Positions 8,569 through 20,695 of a stretch of DNA of 64,000 nucleotides are shown here, piece by piece (positions within the stretch are counted from its first letter, which is position 1; every line of letters starts with the position of its first letter). Position numbers and translations under genes: made by a program. A model generated the notes under the pieces. That model saw only the letters and a program-made list of their open reading frames with translations. It was not told the DNA's origin and did no database searches. The stretch is from Burkholderiales bacterium 67-32. GTDB taxonomy: Bacteria > Pseudomonadota > Gammaproteobacteria > Burkholderiales > Burkholderiaceae_B. The DNA lies in the NCBI GenBank assembly GCA_001898625.1, contig MKUP01000025.1, positions 248,001 to 312,000 of the forward strand, in the 5' to 3' direction.

Positions 8569-9018
8569 GGTGTTCAGAACCTCGAGTGATATCGAGCAAG
8601 TTCTATATATTGTATTTAAATGTTTTTGCATTACTTAACAACTAAAAGAAATAAGCTTAAGCCCCTGCCGGCGTGGTATGTTGTATTCATCACGCACCTT
8701 CTACACGCGGTCCCGCACCGCTCAGGAGGAGGAAAGCCGGCCCGCTCCACCAGGCCGCGCCGACCGACGGTATGAACGCGAAGGCTCGCACAGCGCATGC
8801 TCCTGCCGGCCCGCCCACCCGGGCCGCGCGACCATGTTTCGGCTCGCGCCGCGTCGCCGTTTCCTACCTCCGCCCGCCGTTTACTCCCTTCGCCGTTTCC
8901 CGGCCCGTCCATCCGACCGGGCCTTCAAGGCGCCATGCGGACACCATCCACCGCTCTCCGCGGCTAGATGGCTCCGCGCTACCCCCTTGCGCGCCCAACC
9001 CTGGACTGCGAGTGCATC
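8569..9018. other. Divergent intergenic region without a gene
   Basis: About 450 nt separate the ABC importer operon (leftward) from the oxidoreductase gene (rightward). The left 90 nt are much richer in A/T than the surroundings and contain TATA-like stretches (about 8603-8640) and the palindrome GCTTAAGC, so this is where I place the importer promoter. The remaining GC-rich part shows open frames, but they are Arg/Pro/Ala-rich and have no family features. I see no convincing small gene or RNA. Confidence 0.5.
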
Positions 9019-12000
9019 ATGAGCGCACAACCCGTCGAGACCGTCCTGACCCTGGACGACAAATACACACGGCCGCGCGGCCGCGTCTACATGACCGGCA
9101 CGCAGGCGCTGGTGCGCCTGATGCTGGCGCAGAAGCAGCGCGATGAAGCGGCCGGACTGAACACCGCGGGCTTCGTCTCGGGCTACCGGGGATCGCCGCT
9201 CGGGTCGGTGGACCTGGAAATGTGGAAGGCCGCCCGGCACCTGGAGGCCCACCACATCAAATTCGTGCCGGGACTCAACGAGGAACTGGCGGCCACCGCG
9301 GTCTGGGGCACGCAGATGGTCAGCCTGGACGCACGCGCCACCACCGACGGCGTGTATGCGCTGTGGTACGGCAAGGGCCCCGGCGTGGACCGCTGCGGCG
9401 ACGTCTTCAAGCACGGCAACATCGCCGGCTGTTCGCGGCATGGCGGCGTGGTGCTGGTGGCCGGCGACGACCACGCCTGCAAGTCGTCCACCCTGCCCCA
9501 CCAGAGCGAACACGCGTTCATCGCGGCCATGATCCCGGTCCTGAATCCGGCCGGCGTGCGCGAGCTGATCGAATTCGGCCTGCACGGCTATGCGATGTCG
9601 CGCTATTCCGGATGCTGGGTGGGCCTGAAAGTCGTCAGCGACACGGTGGAGTCGTCCACCTCCATGGACATCGATCCCATGGCGGTGAACATCCGCGTGC
9701 CCGACACCTATCCCATTCCGGAAGGCGGCTTCCATATCCGCTGGCCGGATCCGCCGCTGGAGCAGGAGAACCGTCTGCAGCGCGAACGCCTGTACGCGCT
9801 GCTGGAGTACGTGCGGCAGAACGGCCTGAACCGGCAGGACTGGCGCGTCCCCCACGCCAGGCTGGGTATCGTGACCACCGGCAAGAGCTACCTGGACGTG
9901 CGCGAGGCCCTGGCCATGATGGGCATCGACGAGGCAGCCGCCCGCGCCATGGGGCTGCGGCTGCTGAAGATAGGCGTGTCCTGGCCGCTGGAGCCCGAGT
10001 GCATCTGTGAGTTCGCCGAAGGACTGGACGAGATCCTGGTGGTGGAGGAAAAACGCCAGATCATCGAATACCAGATCAAGGAGCATCTCTACAACGCATC
10101 CATTTCCGCGCGGCCGCGCGTGGTCGGCAAGTACGACGAGACCGGCGAATGGGTGCACGTGCCGCACGACGGCATCCTGCTGTCGCCCAACGGCGAACTG
10201 ACGCCGGCCGCCATCGCCGGCGTGATCGCCGCGCGCATCGCCAAGGTGATCGGCCGCGAGGCCCTGGACGCGCGCGCCTTGCCCTACCTTGCCGCGCGCA
10301 AGCCGCCCGAGGGCTACACCCGTGCGGCACCCGGCGCGCCGCAGCGCCTGCCCTACTTCTGCTCGGGCTGCCCCCACAACACGTCCACCAAGGTTCCCGA
10401 GGGCTCGCGCGCGGTGGCCGGCATAGGCTGCCACTACATGGCGCAGTGGATGAACCGCCGTACCGAGACCTTCACGCAGATGGGCGGCGAAGGCGCGACC
10501 TGGATAGGCCAGGCCTTCTTCACCGACACGCCCCACATCTTCGCCAACCTCGGCGATGGCACCTACACGCACTCCGGATCCCTGGCCATCCGCGCCGCCC
10601 TGGCGGCGGGCGTGAACATCACCTACAAGATCCTCGTCAACGACGCCGTCGCCATGACCGGCGGACAGCCGGTCGAGGGCGCGCCCACGGTGCCGCAGAT
10701 CCTGCAGCAGATGGTGGCCGAGGGCGTGCCCCACATCCAGCTCGTGAGCGACGAGCCCGATGCGCTGCGCGAGCTTCCCGGCCTGCCGGCGGGCATAGGC
10801 ATCAGCCATCGCGACCGCATGGACGACATCCAGCGCGAAATGCGCGAGAAACCCGGCGTGTCGGTCATCGTCTACGTGCAGACCTGCGCCGCCGAGAAAC
10901 GCCGCCGCCGCAAACGCGGCAAGCTGGCCGATCCGGCCCGCCGCGTGCTCATCAACGAGGAAGTCTGCGAGGGATGCGGCGATTGCGGCGTGCAGTCGAA
11001 CTGCGTGTCCATCCTGCCGCTGGAGACCCCGCTGGGCCGCAAACGCACCATCGACCAAAGCTCGTGCAACAAGGACTTCTCGTGCGTGAAGGGGTTCTGC
11101 CCCAGCTTCGTCACGGTCGAGGGCGGCGCGCTGCGCAAGCCGGCGGCGCGGCAGGTGGCGCCGCCACGGGATCTGCCCGCGCCGGTCCTACCCGGGCTGG
11201 AACAGGCATGGAACATCGTCGTGACCGGCGTGGGCGGCACGGGCGTGGTCACGATAGGCGCGCTGATGGGCATCGCCGCCCACCTCGAAGGCAAGGGCGT
11301 CGTCGTGCTGGACATGGCCGGGCTGGCGCAGAAAGGCGGCGCGGTGATGTCGCACGTACGGCTGGCGGCCACCCCTGCGGCGCTGCACGCCACCCGGGTT
11401 CCTTCCAGCCAGGCCGACGTCGTGCTGGGCTGCGACCTGATGGTCGCCTGCGGCCAGGACGCCATCGACATGATGGCGACGACGCGCACCCGTGCGGCGC
11501 TAAACCTGGACGTGTCGCCCACCGGCGCCTTCACCCAGGACCCCGACTGGCAAGCCTCGCCCGAAGCCATGCTGCAACGCGTGCGCGAGGCGGCCTGGCA
11601 GACCGAGGCGGTGGACGCCACCGAGATCGCCACCGGCCTCCTGGGCGACGCGATCGCCACCAATGTCTTCATGCTGGGCTACGCGTGGCAGAAGGGCTGG
11701 ATCCCGCTGCGCGAGGATTCCCTGATGCGGGCGATCGAACTGAATGCCGCGGCCGTGGAGATGAACAAGGCCGCGTTCGCCTGGGGCCGGCAGGCCGCGC
11801 TGGACCTGCCGGCGGCCAGCGTCGCCGCCGGACTCAAGCGGCCCGGCACGGTGGTGATGATGCCGCCGCGCCCGTACTCGCTGGATGCGCTGCTGGCCGA
11901 CCGCACGCAGCGGCTCGCCCGCTACCAGAACGCCGCCTATGCCGCCCGCTACGAGACCTTCGTGCGCGAGATCGCCGCCCTGGAAGAGGAACGGGTCGCC

Positions 12001-12555
12001 GGCAACCGGCTGGCGCGCACGGTCGCGGCCAGCCTCTACAAGCTCATGGCCTACAAGGATGAATACGAGGTCGCCCGGCTGTTCGTCGAGACCGGCTTCG
12101 CCGAGCGCGTCGCGCGCCAGTTCGAAGGCGACTACCGCCTGCGCTTCCACCTGGCGCCGCCGCTGTTCTCGCGCCGCGACGCGCACGGCCACCTGGTAAA
12201 GCAGGCCTACGGCCCATGGATGCTGACCGCCTACAAATGGCTGGCACGGGCCCGCGGGCTGCGCGGCACGCCGTTCGATCCGTTCGGCTACCTGCCCGAG
12301 CGGCGCGCCGAACGCGCGGCGATCGGCGGCTACGAGGCTTTGATGCGCCGGATCGTCGCCACGCTTACCCCCGCACGCCTGCCCCTGGCGCTGGAACTGG
12401 CCAGGCTTCCCCAGGAAGTGCGGGGCTTCGGACACGTCAAGGAGGAAAACGCACGCATCGCCCACATCAAGCAGGAACGCCTGCTGGCGCAGTACGCCGA
12501 GCCCCCCGGCTCGGCCTCGCCGCAGGACCGCCAGGCCCCTCACGCCGTGGCCTGA
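9019..12555 (+). CDS. Fused indolepyruvate ferredoxin oxidoreductase
   Basis: A 1178-residue thiamin-diphosphate/iron-sulfur enzyme that oxidatively decarboxylates aryl (and possibly branched-chain) 2-oxo acids to acyl-CoA. N-terminal pyrimidine-binding domain ([15 protein letters not shown]), a TPP/Mg site ([16 protein letters not shown] near 515), a ferredoxin-like segment near 641-700 with CEGCGDC and further Cys, then the gamma-type domain from about 729 ([30 protein letters not shown]), followed by a C-terminal family-specific domain. Alpha and beta subunits are fused, as usual for the large proteobacterial form. I chose ATG 9019; an in-frame ATG at 8968 would add a poorly conserved leader. 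It is followed after 41 nt by isovaleryl-CoA dehydrogenase in the same direction. Confidence 0.9.
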   Translation: MSAQPVETVLTLDDKYTRPRGRVYMTGTQALVRLMLAQKQRDEAAGLNTAGFVSGYRGSPLGSVDLEMWKAARHLEAHHIKFVPGLNEELAATAVWGTQMVSLDARATTDGVYALWYGKGPGVDRCGDVFKHGNIAGCSRHGGVVLVAGDDHACKSSTLPHQSEHAFIAAMIPVLNPAGVRELIEFGLHGYAMSRYSGCWVGLKVVSDTVESSTSMDIDPMAVNIRVPDTYPIPEGGFHIRWPDPPLEQENRLQRERLYALLEYVRQNGLNRQDWRVPHARLGIVTTGKSYLDVREALAMMGIDEAAARAMGLRLLKIGVSWPLEPECICEFAEGLDEILVVEEKRQIIEYQIKEHLYNASISARPRVVGKYDETGEWVHVPHDGILLSPNGELTPAAIAGVIAARIAKVIGREALDARALPYLAARKPPEGYTRAAPGAPQRLPYFCSGCPHNTSTKVPEGSRAVAGIGCHYMAQWMNRRTETFTQMGGEGATWIGQAFFTDTPHIFANLGDGTYTHSGSLAIRAALAAGVNITYKILVNDAVAMTGGQPVEGAPTVPQILQQMVAEGVPHIQLVSDEPDALRELPGLPAGIGISHRDRMDDIQREMREKPGVSVIVYVQTCAAEKRRRRKRGKLADPARRVLINEEVCEGCGDCGVQSNCVSILPLETPLGRKRTIDQSSCNKDFSCVKGFCPSFVTVEGGALRKPAARQVAPPRDLPAPVLPGLEQAWNIVVTGVGGTGVVTIGALMGIAAHLEGKGVVVLDMAGLAQKGGAVMSHVRLAATPAALHATRVPSSQADVVLGCDLMVACGQDAIDMMATTRTRAALNLDVSPTGAFTQDPDWQASPEAMLQRVREAAWQTEAVDATEIATGLLGDAIATNVFMLGYAWQKGWIPLREDSLMRAIELNAAAVEMNKAAFAWGRQAALDLPAASVAAGLKRPGTVVMMPPRPYSLDALLADRTQRLARYQNAAYAARYETFVREIAALEEERVAGNRLARTVAASLYKLMAYKDEYEVARLFVETGFAERVARQFEGDYRLRFHLAPPLFSRRDAHGHLVKQAYGPWMLTAYKWLARARGLRGTPFDPFGYLPERRAERAAIGGYEALMRRIVATLTPARLPLALELARLPQEVRGFGHVKEENARIAHIKQERLLAQYAEPPGSASPQDRQAPHAVA

Positions 12556-12596
12556 CGCCTTTCTATCCGCAGCAAGACAAGAATCGGAGACTTTCC

Positions 12597-13772
12597 ATGA
12601 TCCCGCTGCCTTCCCTGGATTTCGGCGTGAACGACACCATCGAGATGCTGCGCGAGGTAGTCCGCAGCTTCGCCGCCAACGAGATCGAGCCGCGCGCCGC
12701 GGCCATCGACAAGGACAACACCTTCCCCCGCGACCTGTGGAAAAAAATGGGCGACCTCGGGCTGCACGGCATGACGGTGGGCGACGACTATGGCGGCATC
12801 GCCCTGGGCTATCTCGCGCATGTGGTGACCATGGAGGAGCTGTCGCGGGCGTCGGCCGCGGTGGGCTTGTCCTACGGGGCACATTCCAACCTGTGCATCA
12901 ACCAGTTGCACCGGCACGGCACGCCCGAGCAGAAGGCGCGCCACCTGCCGCCGCTGGTCGCCGGGGACCAGGTGGGCGCGCTGGCGATGAGCGAAACGAC
13001 ATCCGGCTCGGACGTGGTGTCCATGCGGCTGCGGGCCACGCACAAGGACGGGCGCTTCGTGCTGAACGGCTCGAAGATGTGGATCACCAACGGTGGCGAT
13101 GCCGACATCCTGATCGTGTACGCCAAGACCGACCCCGACGCCGGGCCGCGCGGCATCACCGCCTTCATCGTCGAGAAAGGTTTCCCCGGCCTGGCCTTCG
13201 GCGAGAAGCTCGACAAGCTCGGCATGCGCGGCTCCAACACCTATCCCGTGTTCTTCGACGACTGCGCGGTCCCGGAAGACAACGTGCTGGGGGGCCTCGG
13301 CAACGGCGTGGGCGTGCTGATGAGCGGACTGGACTACGAACGCGCGGTGCTCGCCGGCGGTCCGCTGGGTATCATGGCGGCCTGCATGGACGCCGTGCTG
13401 CCCTACGTGCACGAGCGCAAGCAGTTCGGACAAAGCGTGGGCGAGTTCCAGTTGATGCAGGGCAAACTGGCCGACATGTACACCACCTGGCAGGCGTGCC
13501 GCGCGTACGTCTACGCGGTGGCGCGCAGTTGCGACAAGCCCGGCCACGACCGTTCGCTGCGCAAGGATGCCGCCGGCGCCATCCTGTACGCCGCCGAGAA
13601 GGCCACCTGGATGGCCGGGGAAGCCATCCAGGCGCTGGGGGGCAACGGCTACGTCAACGACTATCCGACGGGCCGCCTGTGGCGCGACGCCAAGCTGTAC
13701 GAGATCGGCGCGGGCACCAGCGAGATCCGGCGCATGCTGATAGGCAGGGAACTCTTCTCCGAAACCCGCTGA
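12597..13772 (+). CDS. liuA: Isovaleryl-CoA dehydrogenase
   Basis: A 391-residue acyl-CoA dehydrogenase. The catalytic base is Glu248 in [16 protein letters not shown]; having the base in this helix and not near residue 376 is the signature of isovaleryl-CoA dehydrogenases. FAD-binding motifs are [22 protein letters not shown] and the C-terminal [32 protein letters not shown] in parts. It converts isovaleryl-CoA to 3-methylcrotonyl-CoA in leucine breakdown and passes electrons to ETF. The start at ATG 12597 follows a GGAGA site. The carboxylase subunits that take the next step follow directly, so the assignment is strong. Confidence 0.93.
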   Translation: MIPLPSLDFGVNDTIEMLREVVRSFAANEIEPRAAAIDKDNTFPRDLWKKMGDLGLHGMTVGDDYGGIALGYLAHVVTMEELSRASAAVGLSYGAHSNLCINQLHRHGTPEQKARHLPPLVAGDQVGALAMSETTSGSDVVSMRLRATHKDGRFVLNGSKMWITNGGDADILIVYAKTDPDAGPRGITAFIVEKGFPGLAFGEKLDKLGMRGSNTYPVFFDDCAVPEDNVLGGLGNGVGVLMSGLDYERAVLAGGPLGIMAACMDAVLPYVHERKQFGQSVGEFQLMQGKLADMYTTWQACRAYVYAVARSCDKPGHDRSLRKDAAGAILYAAEKATWMAGEAIQALGGNGYVNDYPTGRLWRDAKLYEIGAGTSEIRRMLIGRELFSETR

Positions 13773-13795
13773 CCCCCTCCCCCAGGAGCCAGGCC

Positions 13796-15397
<1,602 letters not shown>

Positions 15398-15419
15398 CGC
15401 CCTTCAAGGAAAGCCCATC

Positions 15420-17384
15420 GTGTTCGACAAGATCCTGATCGCCAATCGCGGAGAAATCGCCTGCCGGATCATGGCCACGGCCCGGCGGATGGGCGTGGCG
15501 ACCGTGGCGGTGTATTCGGATGCCGATGCCGGCGCGCGACATGTCCGGCAGGCCGACGCGGCCCGGCGCATCGGCCCCGCCCCGGCGCGGGACTCCTACC
15601 TGCGCGCGGACGCGCTGGTCGAGGCCGCCCTGGCCAGCGGCGCGCAGGCCGTCCATCCTGGCTATGGTTTCCTGTCCGAGAATGCGGCCTTCGCCGAGGC
15701 TTGCGAGCGCGCGGGCCTGGTCTTCATCGGGCCACCCGCCGGCGCGATCCGCGCGATGGGTTCCAAGTCCTCCGCCAAGGCCCTGATGGAAAAGGCGGGC
15801 GTGCCGCTTACCCCGGGCTATCACGGCGACGACCAGGACCCCGCGCTGCTGGCCCGCGAGGCGGCCCGCATCGGCTATCCGGTGCTGATCAAGGCCAGTT
15901 CGGGCGGCGGCGGCAAAGGCATGCGCCGCGTGGACCGGGCCGAGGACTTCGATGCGGCGCTGGCCGCCTGCAAGCGGGAGGCCGCGGGAGCCTTCGGCGA
16001 CGACCGCATGCTGGTCGAACGCTACGTCCTGCGTCCGCGCCACATCGAGATCCAGGTCTTCGGCGACCGCCACGGCAACATGGTTCATCTGTTCGAGCGC
16101 GACTGCTCGGTCCAGCGCCGCCACCAGAAGGTGCTGGAAGAAGCGCCGGCGCCGGGCATGAGCGACGGGCGGCGCGAGGCCATGGGCCGGGCCGCCATCG
16201 ATGCCGCGCGCGCCGTGGGCTACGTGGGCGCCGGCACGGTGGAGTTCATCGTCGACCCGGACGGCGGCTTCTATTTCATGGAGATGAACACGCGGCTGCA
16301 GGTCGAGCATCCGGTCACCGAAATGATCACCGGACTCGACCTGGTCGAATGGCAGTTGCGCGTGGCGAGCGGCGAACCGCTGCCGCTGGACCGCCGGCCG
16401 CCGGCCCCGTCCGGCCATGCGCTGGAGGCCCGCCTGTACGCCGAGGACCCCGGCCAGGACTTCCTGCCCGCGGCGGGCCGGCTGCAACGCTTCGTGCCGC
16501 CTCCCGCCGCCCCCTGGCTGCGCCTGGACGCGGGCGTCGACGAGGGCGACACCATCACGCCGTACTACGATCCCATGATCGCCAAGCTCGTCGTCCACGG
16601 CGCCGACCGGCACGAGGCCCTGGTCCGCATGCGGCAGGCCTTGTCCGCCTGCCGCATCGTGGGCCTGCCCACCAATCTCGCCTTCCTCTCGCGGCTGGTC
16701 GCCACGCCCTCGTTCGACCAGGCGGACCTCGATACCGGCCTGATCGAACGCGAGCATGACCACCTGTTCGCACCCGACGCCGCGCCGCCGCGCGAGACGT
16801 GGCTGCTGGCCGCGCTGGCGGAGATGCGGCATGTCGCCGCGGCGGGTCCAGCCGGCTCGCCATGGCGCGCGGACGGCTGGCGCCTGAACGCGGACGCCGC
16901 CACGGTGTTCCTGTTCGCATGCGGCGACCATCGCCGCGAGGTCTCGGTCACGCCTGCGCCCCGGGGCATGACTGTCGTGCTGGACGGCTCGGCCGTATTC
17001 GTGGACCCGCGGGGCGAAGCCCCCCGGCTGGAAGCGGTCCTGCCCGATCGCACGCTGCGCGCGGACGTCTATCGGGACGGCGCCCGCCGCATCGTGTACG
17101 GCGAAGACGGGGCCTGGACACTCGCGCTGGTCGACCCGCTGCTGGCCTGGGAACAAGGCACGGACGCCGGTACCGGCCTGGCCGCGCCCATGCCGGGCCG
17201 GATGGCCGCCCATCTGGTCGCGCCCGGCACGCGGGTGGCCGCCGGCACGCCGCTGCTGGTGCTGGAGGCGATGAAGATGGAACACACCATCGGCGCCCCG
17301 GCCGACGGGCGGGTGAAGGCCTTCCGCTTCGCGGTCGGCGATACGGTGAACGACGGCGACGAACTGGTGGACTTCGAGACCTGA
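15420..17384 (+). CDS. liuD: Methylcrotonyl-CoA carboxylase alpha (biotin) subunit
   Basis: A 654-residue biotin carboxylase plus biotin carrier protein. The N-terminal ATP-grasp half has FDKILIANRGEIACRI, HPGYGFLSENA, KASSGGGGKGMR, ERDCSVQRRHQKVLEEAPAP and FMEMNTRLQVEHPVTE. The C-terminal carrier domain has EAMKMEH with the biotinylated Lys619. It uses ATP and bicarbonate to charge biotin for the LiuB subunit. It starts at GTG 15420 after an AAGGA site. The enoyl-CoA hydratase (LiuC) and HMG-CoA lyase (LiuE) needed to finish leucine degradation are not in this cluster. The next gene, nhaA, is convergent after 13 nt. Confidence 0.92.
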   Translation: MFDKILIANRGEIACRIMATARRMGVATVAVYSDADAGARHVRQADAARRIGPAPARDSYLRADALVEAALASGAQAVHPGYGFLSENAAFAEACERAGLVFIGPPAGAIRAMGSKSSAKALMEKAGVPLTPGYHGDDQDPALLAREAARIGYPVLIKASSGGGGKGMRRVDRAEDFDAALAACKREAAGAFGDDRMLVERYVLRPRHIEIQVFGDRHGNMVHLFERDCSVQRRHQKVLEEAPAPGMSDGRREAMGRAAIDAARAVGYVGAGTVEFIVDPDGGFYFMEMNTRLQVEHPVTEMITGLDLVEWQLRVASGEPLPLDRRPPAPSGHALEARLYAEDPGQDFLPAAGRLQRFVPPPAAPWLRLDAGVDEGDTITPYYDPMIAKLVVHGADRHEALVRMRQALSACRIVGLPTNLAFLSRLVATPSFDQADLDTGLIEREHDHLFAPDAAPPRETWLLAALAEMRHVAAAGPAGSPWRADGWRLNADAATVFLFACGDHRREVSVTPAPRGMTVVLDGSAVFVDPRGEAPRLEAVLPDRTLRADVYRDGARRIVYGEDGAWTLALVDPLLAWEQGTDAGTGLAAPMPGRMAAHLVAPGTRVAAGTPLLVLEAMKMEHTIGAPADGRVKAFRFAVGDTVNDGDELVDFET

Positions 17385-17397
17385 CGCCCCGCCAGCC

Positions 17398-18780
17398 TCA
17401 AGACGCGCCCGCCTCCCGCGCCGGCGCCGCCTTGCGCCGCTGCCTGGCCGCCAGCACGGCGCCCCACGCCAGCCCCGCCGTGGCCGCCACGGCCGATGCC
17501 GTCAGCACGCCCAGCTTCGCCGCCCCCAGCAGGTTCTCGTCGCCGAACGCCAGATTGGCGATGAAGATGGACATCGTGAAACCTATGCCCGCCAGCAGCC
17601 CCACCAGCGCGACCCCGCTCCACGTGGTGCCGGGCGGCAGCCGGCACCATCCCAGCCGCACCGCGATCCAGCTGGCCGCGACGACCCCCAGCGGCTTGCC
17701 GATCACCAGTGCCGCCGCCACGCCCAGCATGACGGCCTGCGACGAAGGCGCCGACAGGTCCACGCCGTCCAACGTGACGCCGGCATTGGCCAGGGCGAAC
17801 AGCGGCATGACGACATAGGCCACCCACGGATGCAGGGCCATCTGCACGCGCGTCACGGGCGCCAGCAGTTCGCGCTGCGCCCACCGCAGCCGCCGCGCCT
17901 GCTCCGCCGTGCCGTCCGTATCGGACGCGCCCGCGCGCACCAGGAAATCCGCGGCACGGCGCACGATGTCTCGCGGATGCTCGTGGCGCGGCGCGGGCAG
18001 CACCGGCGTCATCAGGCCGAGCACGACGCCCGCCAGCGTGGGATGCGCGCCCGTCTGCAACAGGCCGATCCACAGCACCGCGCCGGGCAGCACGTAGGCG
18101 TAGGCGGACCCCACTCCCATCCGCTGCAGGGCCAGCACCATCAGGATGCCGACCGCGGCCACCAGCAAGCCGGAGTAATCCAGCCCGCCCGAATAGAACA
18201 TCGCGATGATCAGCACGGCGACGATGTCGTCGATGATCGCCAGCGCCAGCAGGAAGATGCGCACGCTGCCGGGAATGGACCGGCCCAGCAGCGCCAGCAC
18301 GCCGACCGCGAACGCGATGTCGGTGGCGGTGGGCACGGCCCAGCCCTGGCTTTGCGGCGCCTGGCCGTTGAACGCGAGATAGATCAGCGCCGGCACCGCC
18401 ACGCCGCCCAGCGCGGCCGCCAGCGGCAGCGCCGCCTGGGCCAGGCTGGCCAGCGCGCCTTCGTGGATCTCGCGCCGTATCTCCATGCCGACCACGAGAA
18501 AGAACACCGTCATCAGTGCATCGTTGATCCAGAAATGCAGGGACTGCGAGACGACATGGCTGCCCACGCCGAAGGTCAGCGGCGCATGCCACAGGGCGTG
18601 GTAGCCGGAGGCGTAGGGAGAGTTGGCCCAGACCAGGGCGATGGCGGCGGCGGCCAGCAGCACGATGCCGCTGACGGCTTCGATATGAAGGAATCTTTCC
18701 AGCGTGAGCAGGGCTCGGGCGGCAAGATCCTGGGCGCGCGGAACGGGCCGGCGGGGGGCGTGTCGGTTCATGGGAATCAT
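17398..18780 (-). CDS. nhaA: Na+/H+ antiporter NhaA
   Basis: A 460-residue inner-membrane antiporter with the NhaA hallmarks: [22 protein letters not shown] in parts, [17 protein letters not shown] and the paired-aspartate segment [16 protein letters not shown] that holds the ion-translocation aspartates. NhaA exports Na+ (or Li+) in exchange for protons and supports growth in salt and alkali. I chose ATG 18780 (MIPMNRH) because AGGA lies nine bases upstream; ATG 18771 is an alternative. The C-terminus ends in a basic tail. It is convergent with the carboxylase gene and divergent from the MDR gene. Confidence 0.93.
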   Translation of the reverse strand: MIPMNRHAPRRPVPRAQDLAARALLTLERFLHIEAVSGIVLLAAAAIALVWANSPYASGYHALWHAPLTFGVGSHVVSQSLHFWINDALMTVFFLVVGMEIRREIHEGALASLAQAALPLAAALGGVAVPALIYLAFNGQAPQSQGWAVPTATDIAFAVGVLALLGRSIPGSVRIFLLALAIIDDIVAVLIIAMFYSGGLDYSGLLVAAVGILMVLALQRMGVGSAYAYVLPGAVLWIGLLQTGAHPTLAGVVLGLMTPVLPAPRHEHPRDIVRRAADFLVRAGASDTDGTAEQARRLRWAQRELLAPVTRVQMALHPWVAYVVMPLFALANAGVTLDGVDLSAPSSQAVMLGVAAALVIGKPLGVVAASWIAVRLGWCRLPPGTTWSGVALVGLLAGIGFTMSIFIANLAFGDENLLGAAKLGVLTASAVAATAGLAWGAVLAARQRRKAAPAREAGAS

Positions 18781-18859
18781 CCAAGGCAATCCTGCACCGG
18801 CGGCCCGACCGATGCCCAGAACCTGCTCCCGCATGTACAGCGGCAGCACCCGGCGTTAT

Positions 18860-18891
18860 TTTATACGAACCCGCGTTTATACGAACCCGCG
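18860..18891. repeat. Perfect 16-bp tandem duplication upstream of the MDR gene
   Basis: The unit TTTATACGAACCCGCG occurs twice back to back (18860-18875 and 18876-18891) in the gap between nhaA and the MDR oxidoreductase gene. Each copy carries a TTATAC hexamer that could act as a -10 element, so the duplication may give two overlapping promoters or two operator copies. It ends 26 nt before the MDR start codon. Confidence 0.8.
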
Positions 18892-18917
18892 CCGCACCCC
18901 GCCCAGGAGAACCCGTC

Positions 18918-19922
18918 ATGAAAGCCGTTGCGCTCGGAGCCCCCGGAGGGCTCGACCATATCCAGTTGATCGACCTGCCCGACCCCGGCTCCCCCGCCGC
19001 CGGCGAGATCCGCGTGCGCCTGCACGCCAGTTCGCTGAACTACCACGACTACCTCGTCGCCCTGCGCACGGACGAACGCCACTTCGGCCGTATTCCGATG
19101 GCGGACGGTGCCGGCGTGGTCGAGCAGGTGGGCCGGGGTGTCGAGGAATTCGCCGAAGGCGACCACGTGGTCTCGACCTTCTTTCCGCACTGGCTGGATG
19201 GCGAGGCCCGGGTCGGCAATTTCTCCACGGTGCCCGGCGACGGCGTGGACGGCTACGCGCGCGAGGCCATCGTCCGCCCGGCGACCTGGTTCACGCGCGC
19301 GCCCCGCCACCTCGACCATGCCGAGTCGGCCACGCTGACCACCGCCGGACTGACGGCCTGGCGCGCGCTGGTGGGCGACGACCGGCTCAAGGCGGGCGAC
19401 ACGGTGCTGGCGCTGGGCACGGGTGGCGTCTCCATCTTCGCGCTGCAACTGGCCAAGGCCATGGGCGCGTCCGTCATCATCACCTCGTCCTCGGACGAGA
19501 AGCTGGACCGCGCCCGCGCCCTGGGCGCCGACCACGTCATCAACTACCGCAGCGATCCGCAGTGGGGCGACACGGTGCGCAAGCTGACCGGCGGCGGCGT
19601 GGACCACGTCATCGAAGTCGGCGGCCCCGGCACGCTGGCGCAGTCCATCAAGGCCGTGCGCGTGGCGGGGCACATCTCGCTGATCGGCGTGCTAACCGGC
19701 GGCAGCGGCGAGATCCCCACGGCGGCGCTGATGGCCAAGCAGGCGCGCCTGCAGGGCCTGATCGTGGGCAGCCGTCGGCAGCAGCAGGAAATGGTGCGCG
19801 GCCTGGAAGCCATCGACCTGCACCCCGCGATCGACCGGCGCTTCCCCCTGGAGCGGATCGCCGACGCCTTTCGCCACGAAGCGGCGCACGCCCATTTCGG
19901 CAAGATCTGCCTGGAGTTCTAG
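18918..19922 (+). CDS. MDR-family NAD(P)-dependent oxidoreductase
   Basis: A 334-residue medium-chain dehydrogenase/reductase. The N-terminal GroES-like domain includes SLNYHDYLVALR and IPMADGAGVVEQVG; the Rossmann domain includes GDTVLALGTGGVSIFALQLAKAMGA and a HVINYRSDPQWGDTV nucleotide-distinguishing region. The catalytic zinc Cys ligands of alcohol dehydrogenases are absent, so it is more like the zinc-free quinone reductase/enoyl reductase branch. It probably reduces a quinone or an activated double bond with NADPH. The start is set by AGGAGA before ATG 18918. A GST gene follows after 16 nt with its own good ribosome-binding site, suggesting a two-gene detoxification operon. Confidence 0.82.
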   Translation: MKAVALGAPGGLDHIQLIDLPDPGSPAAGEIRVRLHASSLNYHDYLVALRTDERHFGRIPMADGAGVVEQVGRGVEEFAEGDHVVSTFFPHWLDGEARVGNFSTVPGDGVDGYAREAIVRPATWFTRAPRHLDHAESATLTTAGLTAWRALVGDDRLKAGDTVLALGTGGVSIFALQLAKAMGASVIITSSSDEKLDRARALGADHVINYRSDPQWGDTVRKLTGGGVDHVIEVGGPGTLAQSIKAVRVAGHISLIGVLTGGSGEIPTAALMAKQARLQGLIVGSRRQQQEMVRGLEAIDLHPAIDRRFPLERIADAFRHEAAHAHFGKICLEF

Positions 19923-19938
19923 ACACGAAGGAGTCCGC

Positions 19939-20649
19939 ATGACCTACGAGTTCTGGTACTGGAACGGCATACCCGGACGCGGCGAATTCGTCCGGCTGGC
20001 GCTGGAAGCCGGCGGCATCCCCTACCGGGAATGCGCGCGCGAGCCCGGCGTGCAGGCCTCGGACCTGGTGGCCGACATGACCGCCGACCGCGACAGCCCG
20101 CCGTTCGCGCCGCCCTATCTGGTGGCCGACGACATGACGATCTCGCAAACGGCCAACATCCTCCTGTTCCTGGGCGAACGCCATGGCCTCGCGCCGGGCG
20201 ACCTGGCGGGCCGGCTGTGGATCAACCAGATCCAGCTGACCATCGCCGACATGGTGGCCGAGGCCCACGACGTCCACCACCCCATCGCCTCCGGCCTTTA
20301 CTACGACGACCAGAAAGCGGAAGCGCTGCGGCGCGCCGCCGATTTCCGCGGCCAGCGCATGCCCAAGTTCCTGGGCTACTTCGAACGCGTGCTGGCCCGC
20401 CGCGGCGACTGGGTCGGCGGCGGCGACCGCTGGACCTATGCCGACCTGTCGCTCTACCACCTGGTCGATGGCCTGCTGTATGCCTTCCCCCGGCGGATGG
20501 CCACGCTCGCGCGCGATTACCCGGGCACGATGGCGCTGCACGCGCGCGTGGGCGATCTGCCAGAGCTCCAGGCCTATCTGGCAAGCGGACGGCGCCTGCC
20601 CTGGGGCGACGGCATCTTCCGCCACTACCGGGAACTCGACGCCGACTAG
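19939..20649 (+). CDS. Glutathione S-transferase-like protein
   Basis: A 236-residue protein with a thioredoxin-like N-terminal domain (YEFWYWNGIPGRGEFVRLALEAGGIPY) and an alpha-helical C-terminal domain. The N-terminal Tyr residues and the PGRGEFVRLALE helix resemble sigma/pi-type GSTs, which use Tyr to activate glutathione; ISQTANILLFLGE corresponds to the glutathione gamma-glutamyl contact region. The C-terminal domain ends in an extended segment (GRRLPWGDGIFRHYRELDAD). A GAAGGAG site precedes the ATG. Linked to the MDR oxidoreductase gene by a 16-nt gap. Substrate unknown. Confidence 0.83.
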   Translation: MTYEFWYWNGIPGRGEFVRLALEAGGIPYRECAREPGVQASDLVADMTADRDSPPFAPPYLVADDMTISQTANILLFLGERHGLAPGDLAGRLWINQIQLTIADMVAEAHDVHHPIASGLYYDDQKAEALRRAADFRGQRMPKFLGYFERVLARRGDWVGGGDRWTYADLSLYHLVDGLLYAFPRRMATLARDYPGTMALHARVGDLPELQAYLASGRRLPWGDGIFRHYRELDAD

Positions 20650-20695
20650 CAAGCGCGTTTGCGGGGAAACGGCGCGAGCCTGTACGCTTGGAGCG

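Noticed and set aside
8678-9022. Possible small plus-strand gene in the importer/oxidoreductase gap
   Set aside because: The product is Arg/Pro/Ser-rich without a ribosome-binding site or family features; treated as GC-driven noise.
8881-11058. Long minus-strand open frame opposite the indolepyruvate oxidoreductase gene
   Set aside because: No recognisable domain; overlaps an intact, motif-complete enzyme on the other strand.
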